This document shows positions 1-9,125 of a stretch of 58,949 bases of DNA, in pieces; the first letter of the stretch is position 1, and every line of letters begins with the position of its first letter. The translations under genes were made by a program, and so were the position numbers. Below the pieces are notes generated by a model. The model was not told the DNA's origin and searched no databases. It saw nothing but the letters and a program-made list of their open reading frames with translations. Location: the NCBI GenBank assembly GCA_013697915.1, contig JACCVY010000085.1:1-58949 (forward strand). The letters run 5' to 3'. This DNA is from Blastocatellia bacterium (GTDB lineage Bacteria > Acidobacteriota > Blastocatellia > Pyrinomonadales > Pyrinomonadaceae).

Positions 1-1
1 G

Positions 2-403
2 GTCTTCATTCAGCTCTTTAGAAAAATTGGAAGCTTTCGTGGTGAGTCAGCCTTTACCACCTGGCTGCATCGTCTAACCGTCAATCAGGTCCTGATGCAC
101 TTCCGCAAGCGCGGTGTGAAGATGGAACAGACAACCGACGATGGGGAAACGCCGATACAAATAGTCAAAGGCACTGAGAACCCCAATGCGATGCCGGTCA
201 TGGATCGCATAGCGCTCGATAAAGCTATAGTCCAATTGCCTCCCGGCTACCGCACGGTTTTCACCCTTCACGATATTGAGGGCCACGAACACGAAGAGAT
301 TGCCAGAATGCTGGGTTGCTCGGTTGGGACCTCAAAGTCGCAACTTCATAAGGCAAGAATGAAATTACGCGGACTTTTGAGGCAACAGAAGGTCAAGGAC
401 TAG
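2..403 (+). CDS. ECF-type RNA polymerase sigma factor, 5' truncated by window edge
   Basis: The reading frame is open from base 2, so the start codon lies before the window. The visible 133 residues hold the end of the sigma-2 region ([13 protein letters not shown], the helix that contacts the -10 element and melts DNA) and a complete sigma-4 region with a helix-turn-helix ([20 protein letters not shown], then LHKARMKLR) that would bind the -35 element. Length and motifs fit extracytoplasmic-function sigma factors of the RpoE class. The next gene downstream is a zinc-finger anti-sigma factor, the usual partner. The first visible ATG at 95 is internal, because the conserved region-2 sequence continues upstream of it. 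Confidence 0.9.
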   Translation, partial: VFIQLFRKIGSFRGESAFTTWLHRLTVNQVLMHFRKRGVKMEQTTDDGETPIQIVKGTENPNAMPVMDRIALDKAIVQLPPGYRTVFTLHDIEGHEHEEIARMLGCSVGTSKSQLHKARMKLRGLLRQQKVKD

Positions 404-558
404 CTTCCAAGATAGCTTGCCCGGGTTCGTCCCCGAACCGAGGAAGTTTGAAAGAACAAGATTTTTGCGCAGTCTCCCCTGATTGCTTGAAAACCGAACG
501 CCGGTGAAGGCGACTCGCAAACCAGCGAGCGCGCGGCAGGTTTAGAGGTTGAAAGACA

Positions 559-1266
559 ATGAACTGCGAGAAGTGCCAGGACCTGATCAGCGATTTTCTG
601 GATGGGTCGATAAGTCATCAAGATAAAACAACGCTCAGTTCGCATTTAGAAGAGTGTTTGCATTGCGCCGAGGTGCGCGACGACCTGCAATCGATCGTCG
701 GATTCTGTCGCACCCAGCGAGGTCAATATGCGTCGCCGCCAAACGAAAAAGCGTTGTGGTTGCGCATCCGCAATATGATTGAGGCGGGTGCCAGCGTCGC
801 TGCTTCGGCACCCGCCACTACACGTAAAAGTTTTTTGAACAATTGGACGGCGCGTAGTTGGGAACTTTCTTTTCCGCAGCTGGCGGCGATGGTTGCGGCG
901 ATAGTCTTGATCGTCTCGTTGTCGACGGCGGTTGGTTTGCGCCGCTGGCAGAGTGGTGGTGCGGTGGACGCAAAGTTTCAGACCGGCCAGAATAGTTTGA
1001 GTGTTGGTGCCACTGACGTACGCAAGCGCGTATCTCAGCAACAGCAATTGATCTCTTATTGGAATCAGCGCGTTGAGTACAACAAGGCGCGTTGGAATCC
1101 GCAGATGCGTGAAACTTTTGATCGCAACCTGGCGGTGATCGATCAGGCCGTGAATGATTCGTTTGACAGTTTGAGCAAGAATCCGCAGGACGAAGTTTCA
1201 GAAGAGATGTTGAATACTGCGCTTAACGAGAAACTTTCGCTCCTGAAGGAGTTTGCGGAACTATAA
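559..1266 (+). CDS. Zinc-finger (zf-HC2) membrane anti-sigma factor
   Basis: This 235-residue protein should hold the upstream ECF sigma factor at the membrane until a signal releases it. The N-terminus has the anti-sigma zinc motif: C3, C6 and the H29-x3-C33-x2-C36 block. One hydrophobic segment at about residues 107-126 is a membrane span, leaving a periplasmic tail of about 105 residues rich in Gln, Asn and charged residues with no recognised domain. It starts 155 bases after the sigma gene, with no clear terminator between them. The family assignment rests on motif and neighbourhood. The signal it senses cannot be read from the sequence. Confidence 0.88.
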   Translation: MNCEKCQDLISDFLDGSISHQDKTTLSSHLEECLHCAEVRDDLQSIVGFCRTQRGQYASPPNEKALWLRIRNMIEAGASVAASAPATTRKSFLNNWTARSWELSFPQLAAMVAAIVLIVSLSTAVGLRRWQSGGAVDAKFQTGQNSLSVGATDVRKRVSQQQQLISYWNQRVEYNKARWNPQMRETFDRNLAVIDQAVNDSFDSLSKNPQDEVSEEMLNTALNEKLSLLKEFAEL

Positions 1267-1346
1267 TTGGACCCGGCCCGCGCCGGCACTTGATCCCCTT
1301 TTACTGCTCGGCAGGAATTTGGTTACTGTATAGCCCCACATAGAAA

Positions 1347-2126
1347 ATGATTGGAATATTGCCCACTCTAACCGAAACCTCCCGCACTTCTCTGCTTCGA
1401 AAACCGGCGTTGTTCGCATTTGTTTTGGTTTTCGCGGCGCTGAGCGTCTCTAGCGTGTTTGCCCAGCAGCACCTGTCAAAGCGATATCCCGTAAGAAGCA
1501 ATGTTCGGGTGGAACTGAAAAACATCTCGGGTACGATAACTGTTGAATCCTGGAACCGCGACGAAGTTAAACTGTCTGCGACAATGGAATCGCCGGCAGC
1601 CAACGTGTCTCCGCGCCAGACTGGCGATGGTTTGATTGTAGATGTAATGGCGGACAATCGCGGACGCAGCGACATTGGTGACGTGAACTTCAAACTTCAG
1701 GTGCCTGTCAATTCGTCAGTAGATCTGGAAACAAAGCGTGGCCAGATTACCGTCAGCAACATTCGCGGCGGTTTAGTTCGGGCGCACGTTTCTTCCGAGG
1801 GCGATATCGAGTTGAATGGCATCAGCGCTTCGCAGGTATTTGCGCAAAACCTGATCGGAAACATTTTCTTTGACGGCGAATTTTCCCGCGGTGGCACTTA
1901 CCAATTTCAATCGGGCAAGGGCGAGATAACAATTCGAATTCCTTCTGACTCTGCCTTTAGTCTGGTTGCCGCAACGCCGACGAGAAGGATCGCGCTGGGA
2001 CCGTTTTGGAATGATGGCTTAAAGAGTCTCGGCGACGGACGCAAGTACACTGGAGACGTCGGCGACGGACGCTCGTCGGTGATGGTCACCACGTTCCAGG
2101 GCAGTATTACCTTTATCCGAAAATAG
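1347..2126 (+). CDS. Secreted DUF4097-type beta-strand repeat protein
   Basis: The 259-residue protein has an N-terminal hydrophobic signal segment (about residues 22-38, ending SVFAQQ). The rest is repetitive beta-rich sequence with short motifs such as ISGTITVESWNRDEV, KRGQITVSNIRGG and GKGEITIRIP, the pattern of DUF4097 (putative adhesin-like, beta-helix) proteins. Such proteins often sit next to ECF sigma/anti-sigma genes and are likely envelope-stress-linked, but no biochemical role is established that I can state. A strong hairpin terminator follows at 2152. Confidence 0.7.
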   Translation: MIGILPTLTETSRTSLLRKPALFAFVLVFAALSVSSVFAQQHLSKRYPVRSNVRVELKNISGTITVESWNRDEVKLSATMESPAANVSPRQTGDGLIVDVMADNRGRSDIGDVNFKLQVPVNSSVDLETKRGQITVSNIRGGLVRAHVSSEGDIELNGISASQVFAQNLIGNIFFDGEFSRGGTYQFQSGKGEITIRIPSDSAFSLVAATPTRRIALGPFWNDGLKSLGDGRKYTGDVGDGRSSVMVTTFQGSITFIRK

Positions 2127-2151
2127 AAATCGGAATATTTCAAAAGCAATC

Positions 2152-2192
2152 ATGCGGACGCTGCGATCGGATCGGGCGTCCGCATTAGTTTT
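2152..2192 (+). terminator. Hairpin terminator after the first DUF4097 gene
   Basis: A perfect 9-bp stem ATGCGGACG / CGTCCGCAT (2152-2160 with 2177-2185) is followed by TAGTTTTA. It lies 26 bases after the stop codon and would separate the sigma/anti-sigma/DUF4097 unit from the next gene. Confidence 0.65.
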
Positions 2193-2222
2193 ATGACGGG
2201 TAGGTAGTGTTACTATCGGCTC

Positions 2223-3131
2223 ATGATTTTATTCCAGGATTCGCTGCAACAATCAATGACTAAACCCACAATTAGTTTGCTTATGCCGCTTGCTTTCGCG
2301 GGAGTCTTTCTTTTATCAGCCAACCCCGCAGCGGCCCAGAAGCAAACTAAATCAGTGACGGTTGCGAAGCCCGCGCTGGTGCGCACCACCACGCGGAAAG
2401 AAACTCACCGTTTGGGCTACGGCGGAACGCTGACCCTCATCGGCGCGCCCGACGGTTCAATAACCATTGAAGGCTGGTCTCGAAGTGATGTTGAAGTGCG
2501 CGCAGAGATTCAAATGCGCGCCGACACTGAGCAGGATCTGGATCTGCTGGCAGCCGTTAATGGGTTCGTGCTCGACGAAGATGTGAATCATCTGCGCGTG
2601 TTGACCACCGGTATGCATGACCGCGCTTTCATGAAAGCTCACGCCAAAAACTTTCCCAAAAAACTGCTGGGGCTGCTCTGGAAGATTGACTATCGAATCC
2701 GGGTGCCCATGGCCGTTGACTTGGATATCAACGCCGGGCGCGGGCCCATAAGTTTGTCAAACGTCGAAGGAAACATTCGCATCTCTTCGCCTCAAAGCGA
2801 CGTAAAGTTGGAGTTTGCCGGCGGCACCTTGTCGACCACAATTGCTGCGGGAAAGGTGACTCTGAAAGTACTCGGCAGGAGCTGGCACGGGGTTGGCGCG
2901 GACATAAAAGTTGCTGCGGGTGATATTACTCTTGAGCTTCCGGCAGGATTCAGCGGGGATCTGGATGCAGACATTCTGCGCGCCGGCGAAATCGAAAACA
3001 GCTACGAAGGTCTGGAAGCACGCGACAAGCCCGGCATTACCAAACAGCAGGTTAAGGGACGCATGGGTTCCGGGGGGGCCTTCCTAAAGCTTACTGTCGG
3101 TGATGGGCGCATCTGCATCCAGAAACAGTGA
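2223..3131 (+). CDS. Second secreted DUF4097-like protein
   Basis: This 302-residue protein has a signal peptide (hydrophobic core LLMPLAFAGVFLLSA, cleavage probably near PAAAQ) and a beta-rich body. Motifs such as GYGGTLTLIGAPDGSITIEG, NAGRGPISLSNVEGNIRI and AAGDITLELPAG parallel those of the preceding protein, suggesting a paralogous DUF4097-type pair. Two starts are possible: ATG at 2223, and ATG at 2256, which gives a more standard signal peptide (MTKPTISLL). Neither has a clear Shine-Dalgarno site. The hairpin before it suggests separate transcription from the first DUF4097 gene. Confidence 0.65.
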   Translation: MILFQDSLQQSMTKPTISLLMPLAFAGVFLLSANPAAAQKQTKSVTVAKPALVRTTTRKETHRLGYGGTLTLIGAPDGSITIEGWSRSDVEVRAEIQMRADTEQDLDLLAAVNGFVLDEDVNHLRVLTTGMHDRAFMKAHAKNFPKKLLGLLWKIDYRIRVPMAVDLDINAGRGPISLSNVEGNIRISSPQSDVKLEFAGGTLSTTIAAGKVTLKVLGRSWHGVGADIKVAAGDITLELPAGFSGDLDADILRAGEIENSYEGLEARDKPGITKQQVKGRMGSGGAFLKLTVGDGRICIQKQ

Positions 3132-3256
3132 ACAGTGAACAGTGAACAGCAAACAGCAAACAGCAAACAGTGAACAGCAAACAGCCTACAGCAAATAGCT
3201 GGAAGCGGATATTCTGACGACTACGGCTGTTTGCTGTTAACTGTTTGCTGTTTGCT
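3126..3256 (+). repeat. Short-word repeat array with inverted arms (AACAGC/GCTGTT)
   Basis: Seven-base words of the type GAACAGT, GAACAGC and AAACAGC repeat about ten times at 3126-3196. The reverse-complement words (GCTGTTTGCTGTT, then CTGTTTGCTGTTTGC) occupy 3226-3256. The two arms could form a long imperfect hairpin in the gap between the DUF4097 gene and dcd. This is one of several arrays of different words but similar architecture in this window. Confidence 0.75.
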
Positions 3257-3288
3257 TACTGGCCACGGTATTCTCTCGACTCATTATC

Positions 3289-3855
3289 ATGAGCATAAAA
3301 TCAGATAAATGGATCCGGAAAATGGCGAGCGAGTTCGGAATGATCGATCCGTTTGAACCGGGCCAGGTGAAGGAAGTAAATGGCAGACAAATCGTTTCTT
3401 ACGGCACGTCGAGCTATGGTTACGACATTCGCTGCGCCGATGAATTCAAACTCTTCACCAACATCAACAGCACGATAGTCGATCCGAAGAAATTCGATGA
3501 GAAGAATTTCGTGGATGTTAAAGCCGAATCGGTACTGATTCCGCCAAACAGTTTTGCGCTCGCGCGCACGGTCGAATACTTTCGCATCCCCAGGAACGTT
3601 CTGACTGTTTGCCTCGGCAAGAGTACGTATGCAAGGTGTGGGATCCTGGTAAACGTCACGCCGTTTGAACCTGAATGGGAAGGCTATGTGACGCTCGAGT
3701 TTTCCAACACCACGCCTTTGCCCGCCAAGATTTATGCGAATGAGGGAGTTGCGCAGGTCATATTCTTCGAATCTGATGAGGTCTGCGAAACGTCCTACAA
3801 AGACCGCGGCGGAAAGTATCAAGGCCAACGCGGCGTCACTCTTCCGAAGATGTAA
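3289..3855 (+). CDS. dcd: dCTP deaminase
   Basis: The 188-residue protein deaminates dCTP to dUTP in the pyrimidine deoxynucleotide route to dTMP. The conserved blocks of the trimeric dUTPase/dCTP deaminase fold are present: [13 protein letters not shown] near the N-terminus, [25 protein letters not shown] with the catalytic-region Glu, and [12 protein letters not shown]. Length matches the family (about 185-195 residues). The next gene is dut, whose product hydrolyses dUTP, so the pair supplies dUMP for thymidylate synthesis. The start ATG at 3289 gives [13 protein letters not shown], the usual N-terminus. Confidence 0.95.
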   Translation: MSIKSDKWIRKMASEFGMIDPFEPGQVKEVNGRQIVSYGTSSYGYDIRCADEFKLFTNINSTIVDPKKFDEKNFVDVKAESVLIPPNSFALARTVEYFRIPRNVLTVCLGKSTYARCGILVNVTPFEPEWEGYVTLEFSNTTPLPAKIYANEGVAQVIFFESDEVCETSYKDRGGKYQGQRGVTLPKM

Positions 3856-3918
3856 GACGAGAAATTCAAAAGATTTCCCATTCATCATTTACCATTTCTC
3901 ATTTTCCATTGAACTGAA

Positions 3919-4365
3919 ATGCAAACTGCTCCCGCTAAAGACGCACCCACGCTGAGTTTCAAAAAACTGGATCAGCTCGCCGTGCTGCCGTCGCGGGGAA
4001 GTTTGCATTCTGCCGGACTGGACCTGTATTCGCTTGAGAACCTGACGATTGCGCCCAAACAACGAATTCTGGCGCGCACTGGCTTGGCGGTCGCGATTCC
4101 CGAAGATCATTACGGCCGCATCGCTCCGCGGTCGGGACTGGCATTGCGAACAGGTCTAGACGTTTTGTCCGGAGTTATCGACGCAGACTATCGCGGCGAG
4201 ATTGGTTGTCTGCTCTACAACACAGGCGACGAAACGATCACGCTGCCCGCGCAAACTAAAATCTGCCAGTTGATTGTCGAAAAGATCATTACGCCCGAAG
4301 CCGTCTGGGCGGATGAGATAAATGAGACAGATCGCGGCAGCGGCGGGTTTGGGTCAACAGGATAA
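3919..4365 (+). CDS. dut: dUTP diphosphatase (dUTPase)
   Basis: The 148-residue protein hydrolyses dUTP to dUMP and pyrophosphate, keeping uracil out of DNA. All five trimeric dUTPase motifs can be read: SAGLDLYS (31-38), PRSGLA (70-75), GVIDADYRGEIG (85-96, with the catalytic Asp), the segment around TKICQLIVEKI (113-123), and the C-terminal glycine-rich arm RGSGGFGSTG (139-148). It lies 63 bases after dcd and is probably cotranscribed. The next gene is convergent. Confidence 0.95.
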   Translation: MQTAPAKDAPTLSFKKLDQLAVLPSRGSLHSAGLDLYSLENLTIAPKQRILARTGLAVAIPEDHYGRIAPRSGLALRTGLDVLSGVIDADYRGEIGCLLYNTGDETITLPAQTKICQLIVEKIITPEAVWADEINETDRGSGGFGSTG

Positions 4366-4368
4366 AGC

Positions 4369-4435
4369 AAAGTGCTGAGTACCAAGTTCTGAGTACTGAG
4401 TAGTGAGTACTGAGTTAGGTATGAGTGATGAATGA
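4369..4435 (+). repeat. GAGTACT short-word repeat between convergent genes
   Basis: Words such as CTGAGTACC, CTGAGTACTGAG and TAGTGAGTACTGAGT repeat between dut and the convergent RND pump gene. Being self-complementary in part (AGTACT), they could fold into hairpins and act as a bidirectional terminator. That function is inference. Confidence 0.55.
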
Positions 4436-4459
4436 GTGGCGTAAGAACTAATATCGCTC

Positions 4460-7400
4460 TTAGCGATTAGGTTCGCGGCTCAACATTGCATACACCGTCG
4501 GCGTCACCACCAACGAAAGCAGTAGGGCAACTGCCAACCCGCCGATAACAGCAATCGCCAACGGCTGCAAAAGTTCAGCGCCGGATCCAAGCGCCAGCGC
4601 CAACGGCAGCATTCCCAGAATTGCAGCGAGCGACGTCATCAACACTGGACGAAAACGCCGGCGGCCGGATCGCAGCAGTGCTTCGCGCAAGGTGTCTCCC
4701 GACGCCAGATGATCTTCCACAGCGTCAAGCATCAAGATACCGTTCTTGGCAACGATGCCGACCACCATGATCATTCCCATCAGCGAAACTATGTTGAGGG
4801 TGCTCCCCGTAATGAAGAGACCCGCGAGCACGCCACCGAGAGCCAACACCGCGCCGGTGACAATCGAGATGGGATGGGCAAACGAGCGAAACTCGATCAG
4901 CAACGTGATGAAGACGAGCACGATCGCGAGGATGAGCGCCTGTAGCAACTCGCGAAAGCTCGCCTGCTGCTCCTGGTAGATTCCGCCGTATTCCAGGGTC
5001 ATGCCCGCAGGCAACTTCACATCTTTGGCTAATTGAACTTTGATCGCGCTAATTGCCGAGCCCAGATCGCTTCCGGAAAGCCTAGCCGTTACCGCCACTG
5101 ATTGCCGCAAGCCATCGCGCTGGATTTCGGTTTGCCCCTTGTCATATTCGACTTGCGCAACCTGATCCAGACGAAACTGCGCGCCGGTAGCCGAACGAAT
5201 AAGCAACCCTTTCAAAGTATCCAGTGACTCACGCGCGGTTGGCGGCAGCAAGACGCGCACAGTAATCAGCCTGCCTTGTTGCAGGATTGAAGAGGCGGCG
5301 TCGCCTGTCATTGCCGTCGTGACCGTGTTCGCGATGTCGGTCGCCGAAACTCCGAAGCGCGCCGCAAGTTGCGGGTCGATCTTGAAAGTGATGGCCGGCC
5401 CGCTGACGACTACACCGCTGAAAGTGTCCACCACTCCGGGAACTTTTTGGATCGACTCTTCAACCAGCGTTGCCTCTTGATCAAGCGCGGTCGTGTCTTC
5501 GCTAAACAATCTGATTTCGATAGGCGCGGGCGAACTGGTGAGATCGCCAATCAAGTCGGAAAGAATGCCCACAAACTCGATCTGCAAGGCCGGCTCCGAG
5601 GATTCGATCTTTGAGCGCAGATCAGCGGTTACTTCTTCAGTGGTCCTTGTGTGTCCCGGTTTCAGCTTGGCAAGAAAGTCGCCGGTGTTTGGCTCGGTGA
5701 TGAAGAGTCCGAGCTGCAGGCCGGTCCGCCGCGAGTAGCTTTCAATGTCCGGATCCTCTTTCATCATCTGTTCGATGTGTTGGAGCATGCGGTCAGTTTC
5801 CGCGAGCGACGTGCCGGGCGGCGCTTTGTAGTCGAGAATGAAGGCGCCCTCGTCGAACGCCGGTAAAAAGTCTGAGCCGAGGTTGCGGTAAAGCAAATAC
5901 GAACCGATTAGAACTACGACGCAGACTGCTATCACTAACCAGTGGTTGTTCAACGCGTGGTCAAGTACCCATTCATAGCGGCGAATAATTGCACCCAGAA
6001 ATGGTCCGGTTTCCTCCTCCTCCTCCTTTTCTTGCGCGCGCATTTCCGCCGCGTCTGCCGGCCACTCCCCTTCGTCCTGAGTGTCAGCATTGGTGCGCTT
6101 ATCACCAGCGCCACGCGTAACTTTGACGAAGCGTTCAGCGAGTACCGGCGTGAAAGAAAGCGCGAGCACCAGCGAGGTCAGCAGCGCGACTGCCATAGTC
6201 AATGCCAGCGAACGGAAAAATACACCGGTGACTCCCGTCAGGAGTGTCAACGGCAGAAAGACTACTACCGGAGTGATGGTCGAGCCGATGATCGGAATCG
6301 TAATCTCGGAAATCGCGCGCTCAACCGCTTCGCGTCGCGATTGTCCTCGCGCCAGGTGCGTGTAAATGTTTTCGACGACCACGATCGCATCGTCAATTAC
6401 CAGGCCGATGGCCGCCGCTACACCGCCAAGCGTCATTAGATCAAACGACAACCCGACCAGATACATCGCGAGAAAGGTCGCCAGCACTGTTACCGGAATA
6501 ACAAGGGTTGCAACGAACGTCGTGCCCCAGTTGCGCAGAAAGGCGTAAAGAATCGCCACCGACAGCAATAAACCGATCAGGATCGAATCGCGGACAGAAT
6601 TCATGGACTCGCGCACCAGCAGCGACTGATCGTAAAAGGGCGCGATCTTCACATCCTTCGGCAGCAGCGGCTGGATGGCCGCCAGCTCAGTCTTCACCTC
6701 GTCGTCTACAGTTACAGTATTGGCGCTTGGCTGGCGGCGGATGTTGAGCAACACCGCTGGGTGTCCATCCGCCGTGACGATCGTATATTGCGGTTCGACG
6801 CCGGCGCCGACAGTTGCGACGTCAGCCACAGTGATGGGAGCATTGTTCACCACCGCGACGACGATGGAATTGAGTTGTTCGGGAGCGGTCGCCTGACCGC
6901 TGACGAGTGTTAGTTCGAGTTGATGGTTCTCTTCGATAAGTCCTGGCGAGGCAACGACGTTAGAGTTACGCACAGCGTCAGCGACCTGCTGCACTGAGAC
7001 GCCGTGAGCGTTGAGGCGATCAGGATCGATTGTTACGTGATACTCGCGAACCTTTCCGCCGGCCACCGACACATCCGCTACGCCGGGCAACCGCGCCAGT
7101 CGCGGTTTGATCGTGTAGTTTCCAATATCGCGCAACGAAGCAGGATCGCGCGTGTCGGAAACCAGGCTATAACCGGCGACAGGAAAGACGGCAAAGGTGA
7201 GCCGGTCGACATTGCGTATCGCGGCCGTCGGCGGCAGGCTCGACGAGAGTTGCGATAGACGAGCCTGCACCAGTTGCAATGACTGAAGCACGTCGACGCT
7301 CCAGTCAAAAAAGAGATTGATCTCGGTGGCGCCGCGGGAGGTCGTTGACTTAATTCGCACGATGCCGGGAATACCGTTCATCGCTTCTTCCAGCGGCCGC

Positions 7401-7591
7401 GTTACGGACGCCAACATCTGCGGCGCCGGCACCACGCCGTTATCGACAATGATAACGATGCGCGGAAAATCTGTTTGCGGGAAGATCGCGGTCGGAAGCT
7501 GGAATGCGGCGTAGAGACCCGCGACCGATAGGAGCAGGATCAAAACTACGACTGCGCGCGACTGCCGTGAGATGATGCGGGCGAGATTCAT
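4460..7591 (-). CDS. RND-family efflux pump inner-membrane permease (AcrB/MdtB-like)
   Basis: The 1043-residue protein is a proton-driven tripartite efflux pump subunit. It has the RND layout: a membrane segment near residues 12-30, a large periplasmic loop, a block of membrane helices with the signature DDAIVVVENIY, a charged cytoplasmic linker (acidic run EKEEEEE), a second periplasmic loop, and a last helix block ending near the C-terminus. An upstream in-frame start at 7717 would add 42 residues that read through a repeat element, so the ATG at 7591 (MNLARIISRQ) is chosen. It is the last gene of a minus-strand run of tolC-like gene, adaptor gene, then this pump. The substrate is unknown. 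A regulator pair lies upstream. Confidence 0.93.
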   Translation of the reverse strand: MNLARIISRQSRAVVVLILLLSVAGLYAAFQLPTAIFPQTDFPRIVIIVDNGVVPAPQMLASVTRPLEEAMNGIPGIVRIKSTTSRGATEINLFFDWSVDVLQSLQLVQARLSQLSSSLPPTAAIRNVDRLTFAVFPVAGYSLVSDTRDPASLRDIGNYTIKPRLARLPGVADVSVAGGKVREYHVTIDPDRLNAHGVSVQQVADAVRNSNVVASPGLIEENHQLELTLVSGQATAPEQLNSIVVAVVNNAPITVADVATVGAGVEPQYTIVTADGHPAVLLNIRRQPSANTVTVDDEVKTELAAIQPLLPKDVKIAPFYDQSLLVRESMNSVRDSILIGLLLSVAILYAFLRNWGTTFVATLVIPVTVLATFLAMYLVGLSFDLMTLGGVAAAIGLVIDDAIVVVENIYTHLARGQSRREAVERAISEITIPIIGSTITPVVVFLPLTLLTGVTGVFFRSLALTMAVALLTSLVLALSFTPVLAERFVKVTRGAGDKRTNADTQDEGEWPADAAEMRAQEKEEEEETGPFLGAIIRRYEWVLDHALNNHWLVIAVCVVVLIGSYLLYRNLGSDFLPAFDEGAFILDYKAPPGTSLAETDRMLQHIEQMMKEDPDIESYSRRTGLQLGLFITEPNTGDFLAKLKPGHTRTTEEVTADLRSKIESSEPALQIEFVGILSDLIGDLTSSPAPIEIRLFSEDTTALDQEATLVEESIQKVPGVVDTFSGVVVSGPAITFKIDPQLAARFGVSATDIANTVTTAMTGDAASSILQQGRLITVRVLLPPTARESLDTLKGLLIRSATGAQFRLDQVAQVEYDKGQTEIQRDGLRQSVAVTARLSGSDLGSAISAIKVQLAKDVKLPAGMTLEYGGIYQEQQASFRELLQALILAIVLVFITLLIEFRSFAHPISIVTGAVLALGGVLAGLFITGSTLNIVSLMGMIMVVGIVAKNGILMLDAVEDHLASGDTLREALLRSGRRRFRPVLMTSLAAILGMLPLALALGSGAELLQPLAIAVIGGLAVALLLSLVVTPTVYAMLSREPNR

Positions 7592-7623
7592 AACATTAAT
7601 TTTGGAGTGAGCCGGCAGAACCC

Positions 7624-7690
7624 AACAAACCCGCGCAGCGGGTGGAAGCATAAAGCCTGGGGTGGAGCGGAGCGGAACCCCAGGATATCC
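7624..7690 (-). repeat. Partial copy of the large palindromic repeat between adaptor and pump genes
   Basis: AACCCGCGCAGCGGGTGG, followed by the segment with GGTGGAGCGGAGCGGAACCCC, matches the left part of the copies at 9126 and 13410. It fills the gap between the adaptor and pump genes and ends at the adaptor stop codon. Only one arm is present. Confidence 0.8.
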
Positions 7691-7691
7691 T

Positions 7692-9098
7692 TCACTTCGC
7701 GGCCGAACTCGTGTCACCTGCAGGCGCTTCTTGAGCCACCTCGACCTTCGTGCCGTCGGGCAGCGCGTAATTACCCTCGATAACGACGGTCTCTCCGCCC
7801 AGCAAGCCCGACGCGATCTCTATTTTTTCCGCGGTGCGAATTCCTATCGTAACTTTCGTTTCATGCGCGACATTTGCTGTGTCCACCACCATCACCGTGC
7901 CCTCATTTCCATCGCTCGCGTCCAGCGTAACGGCGGCGGCAGGAACCACGATCGCGTCGGTTTTCGTTAAAGTTGCAGCCGTGACCTGGGCGGCGCCATT
8001 GGCGCGCAATCGTCCCGCCCCGTTGCCGAGTGTGACCCAGACTTCCACGCTGCGGTTAAGCGGATCACTTGAACGGCTGATGAGCGTCACCTTGCCAGTC
8101 ATCTCTTCACCAGTCGTGTCCGTCGGGATGACCTGTGCCACATCGCCAACTTTGAGTTGGGCGGCTACCGTGTCAGCAAAGGGGGCCTTAACGATCACCT
8201 CGCTGATGTCGGCAATGTTAACCAACTTTCCACCCGACGCTGCAAACTCGCCTTCATACTGAAACTGATCGGTGACGACGCCCGTGATCGGCGCGCGAAT
8301 GGTGGCATAACTCAGTTGGGCGTCGAGCGTGGCGACGCGTTGCTGTGCCGCCTGCACGCGCGCCGCAGCGATAGCGCGATCGTTTGGATTAAGCGACTTG
8401 GCGCGCAGCGCTAGCGTTTGTTCGGTGAGACGCAGCTCGTTTTCCGCGGTCGTCAGATCGAATTGCGAGGTTTCGAGATCTTTTTTCGAGATGCCTCCCT
8501 TTTGATAAAGCACGAGGCGGCGCTCGTAAGTTGCGCGCGCCGCCGCGACTTTTGCTAAGGCATCGCGCAGCGCTTTCTGGTCCTGGGCGTTGGTTTGTGG
8601 AATCGTTCCAGTAGTTACACTGCGTTCGTTTGCGCGCTCCTGGTTCAGGACCGCGATCGCTTCGTTGCGCTGGGCCACCAGGTCGCGCGACTCCAATTCT
8701 GCAATCACTTCTCCGGCGCGCACGACTTTGTTCTTCAAGATGCCCATCCGCTTTATCTGCGCGCTGATCTTTGCGGCCACCGTTGCTTGCTCGCGCGGAA
8801 AGATGGTGCCCACCGCGGATACCGGCACCGCGATCGTCTCCTTGGTAACTTTGGCTACCTTGACGCTGACAACCACCGCCGCGGTTTGATCCGCCGCTGG
8901 AGGGCTTCGCCACTTCCAAATCAGGAAGACCAGGACAAGCAACGCGGCCACCTCGACTGACGCTACGATTATCAAATTGCGCCGTCGCTCACGGGCCAAC
9001 CGTTCACGTCGCACGGCGAGCCACATTTCCTGCTCTTCCTCGGTTTGCGGTGAGCCCTGCTGGCTATCGCTCGCGATGTCGGTTTTGTCCTGTTTCAT
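7692..9098 (-). CDS. RND efflux membrane-fusion (HlyD/AcrA-like) adaptor
   Basis: The 468-residue protein links the RND pump to the outer-membrane channel in the periplasm. A charged cytoplasmic N-terminus is followed by a membrane anchor (about residues 41-62, LIIVASVEVAALLVLVFLI). Then come the biotinyl/lipoyl half-motif (AKISAQIKRMGILKNKVVRAG region), a long alpha-helical hairpin (about residues 140-255, rich in Ala, Glu, Gln and Arg), and the second lipoyl half and beta-barrel (ATIRAPITGVVTDQF onward). It lies between the tolC-like gene and the pump gene on the same strand. Repeat elements occupy both flanking gaps. Confidence 0.92.
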   Translation of the reverse strand: MKQDKTDIASDSQQGSPQTEEEQEMWLAVRRERLARERRRNLIIVASVEVAALLVLVFLIWKWRSPPAADQTAAVVVSVKVAKVTKETIAVPVSAVGTIFPREQATVAAKISAQIKRMGILKNKVVRAGEVIAELESRDLVAQRNEAIAVLNQERANERSVTTGTIPQTNAQDQKALRDALAKVAAARATYERRLVLYQKGGISKKDLETSQFDLTTAENELRLTEQTLALRAKSLNPNDRAIAAARVQAAQQRVATLDAQLSYATIRAPITGVVTDQFQYEGEFAASGGKLVNIADISEVIVKAPFADTVAAQLKVGDVAQVIPTDTTGEEMTGKVTLISRSSDPLNRSVEVWVTLGNGAGRLRANGAAQVTAATLTKTDAIVVPAAAVTLDASDGNEGTVMVVDTANVAHETKVTIGIRTAEKIEIASGLLGGETVVIEGNYALPDGTKVEVAQEAPAGDTSSAAK

Positions 9099-9125
9099 TG
9101 TCGTTCCGCCATTTGCTCTGCAAGT

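Noticed and set aside
3126-3256. CRISPR-like array
   Set aside because: The units are 6-9 bases with no spacers, and arms are inverted, so it is not a CRISPR.
6081-6365. Open frames on the plus strand through the RND, adaptor and tolC genes
   Set aside because: They lie opposite strongly recognisable genes and have no motifs, so they are shadow frames.
7592-7717. Longer start for the RND pump
   Set aside because: The extra residues come from the palindromic repeat; the ATG at 7591 gives the family's normal N-terminus.
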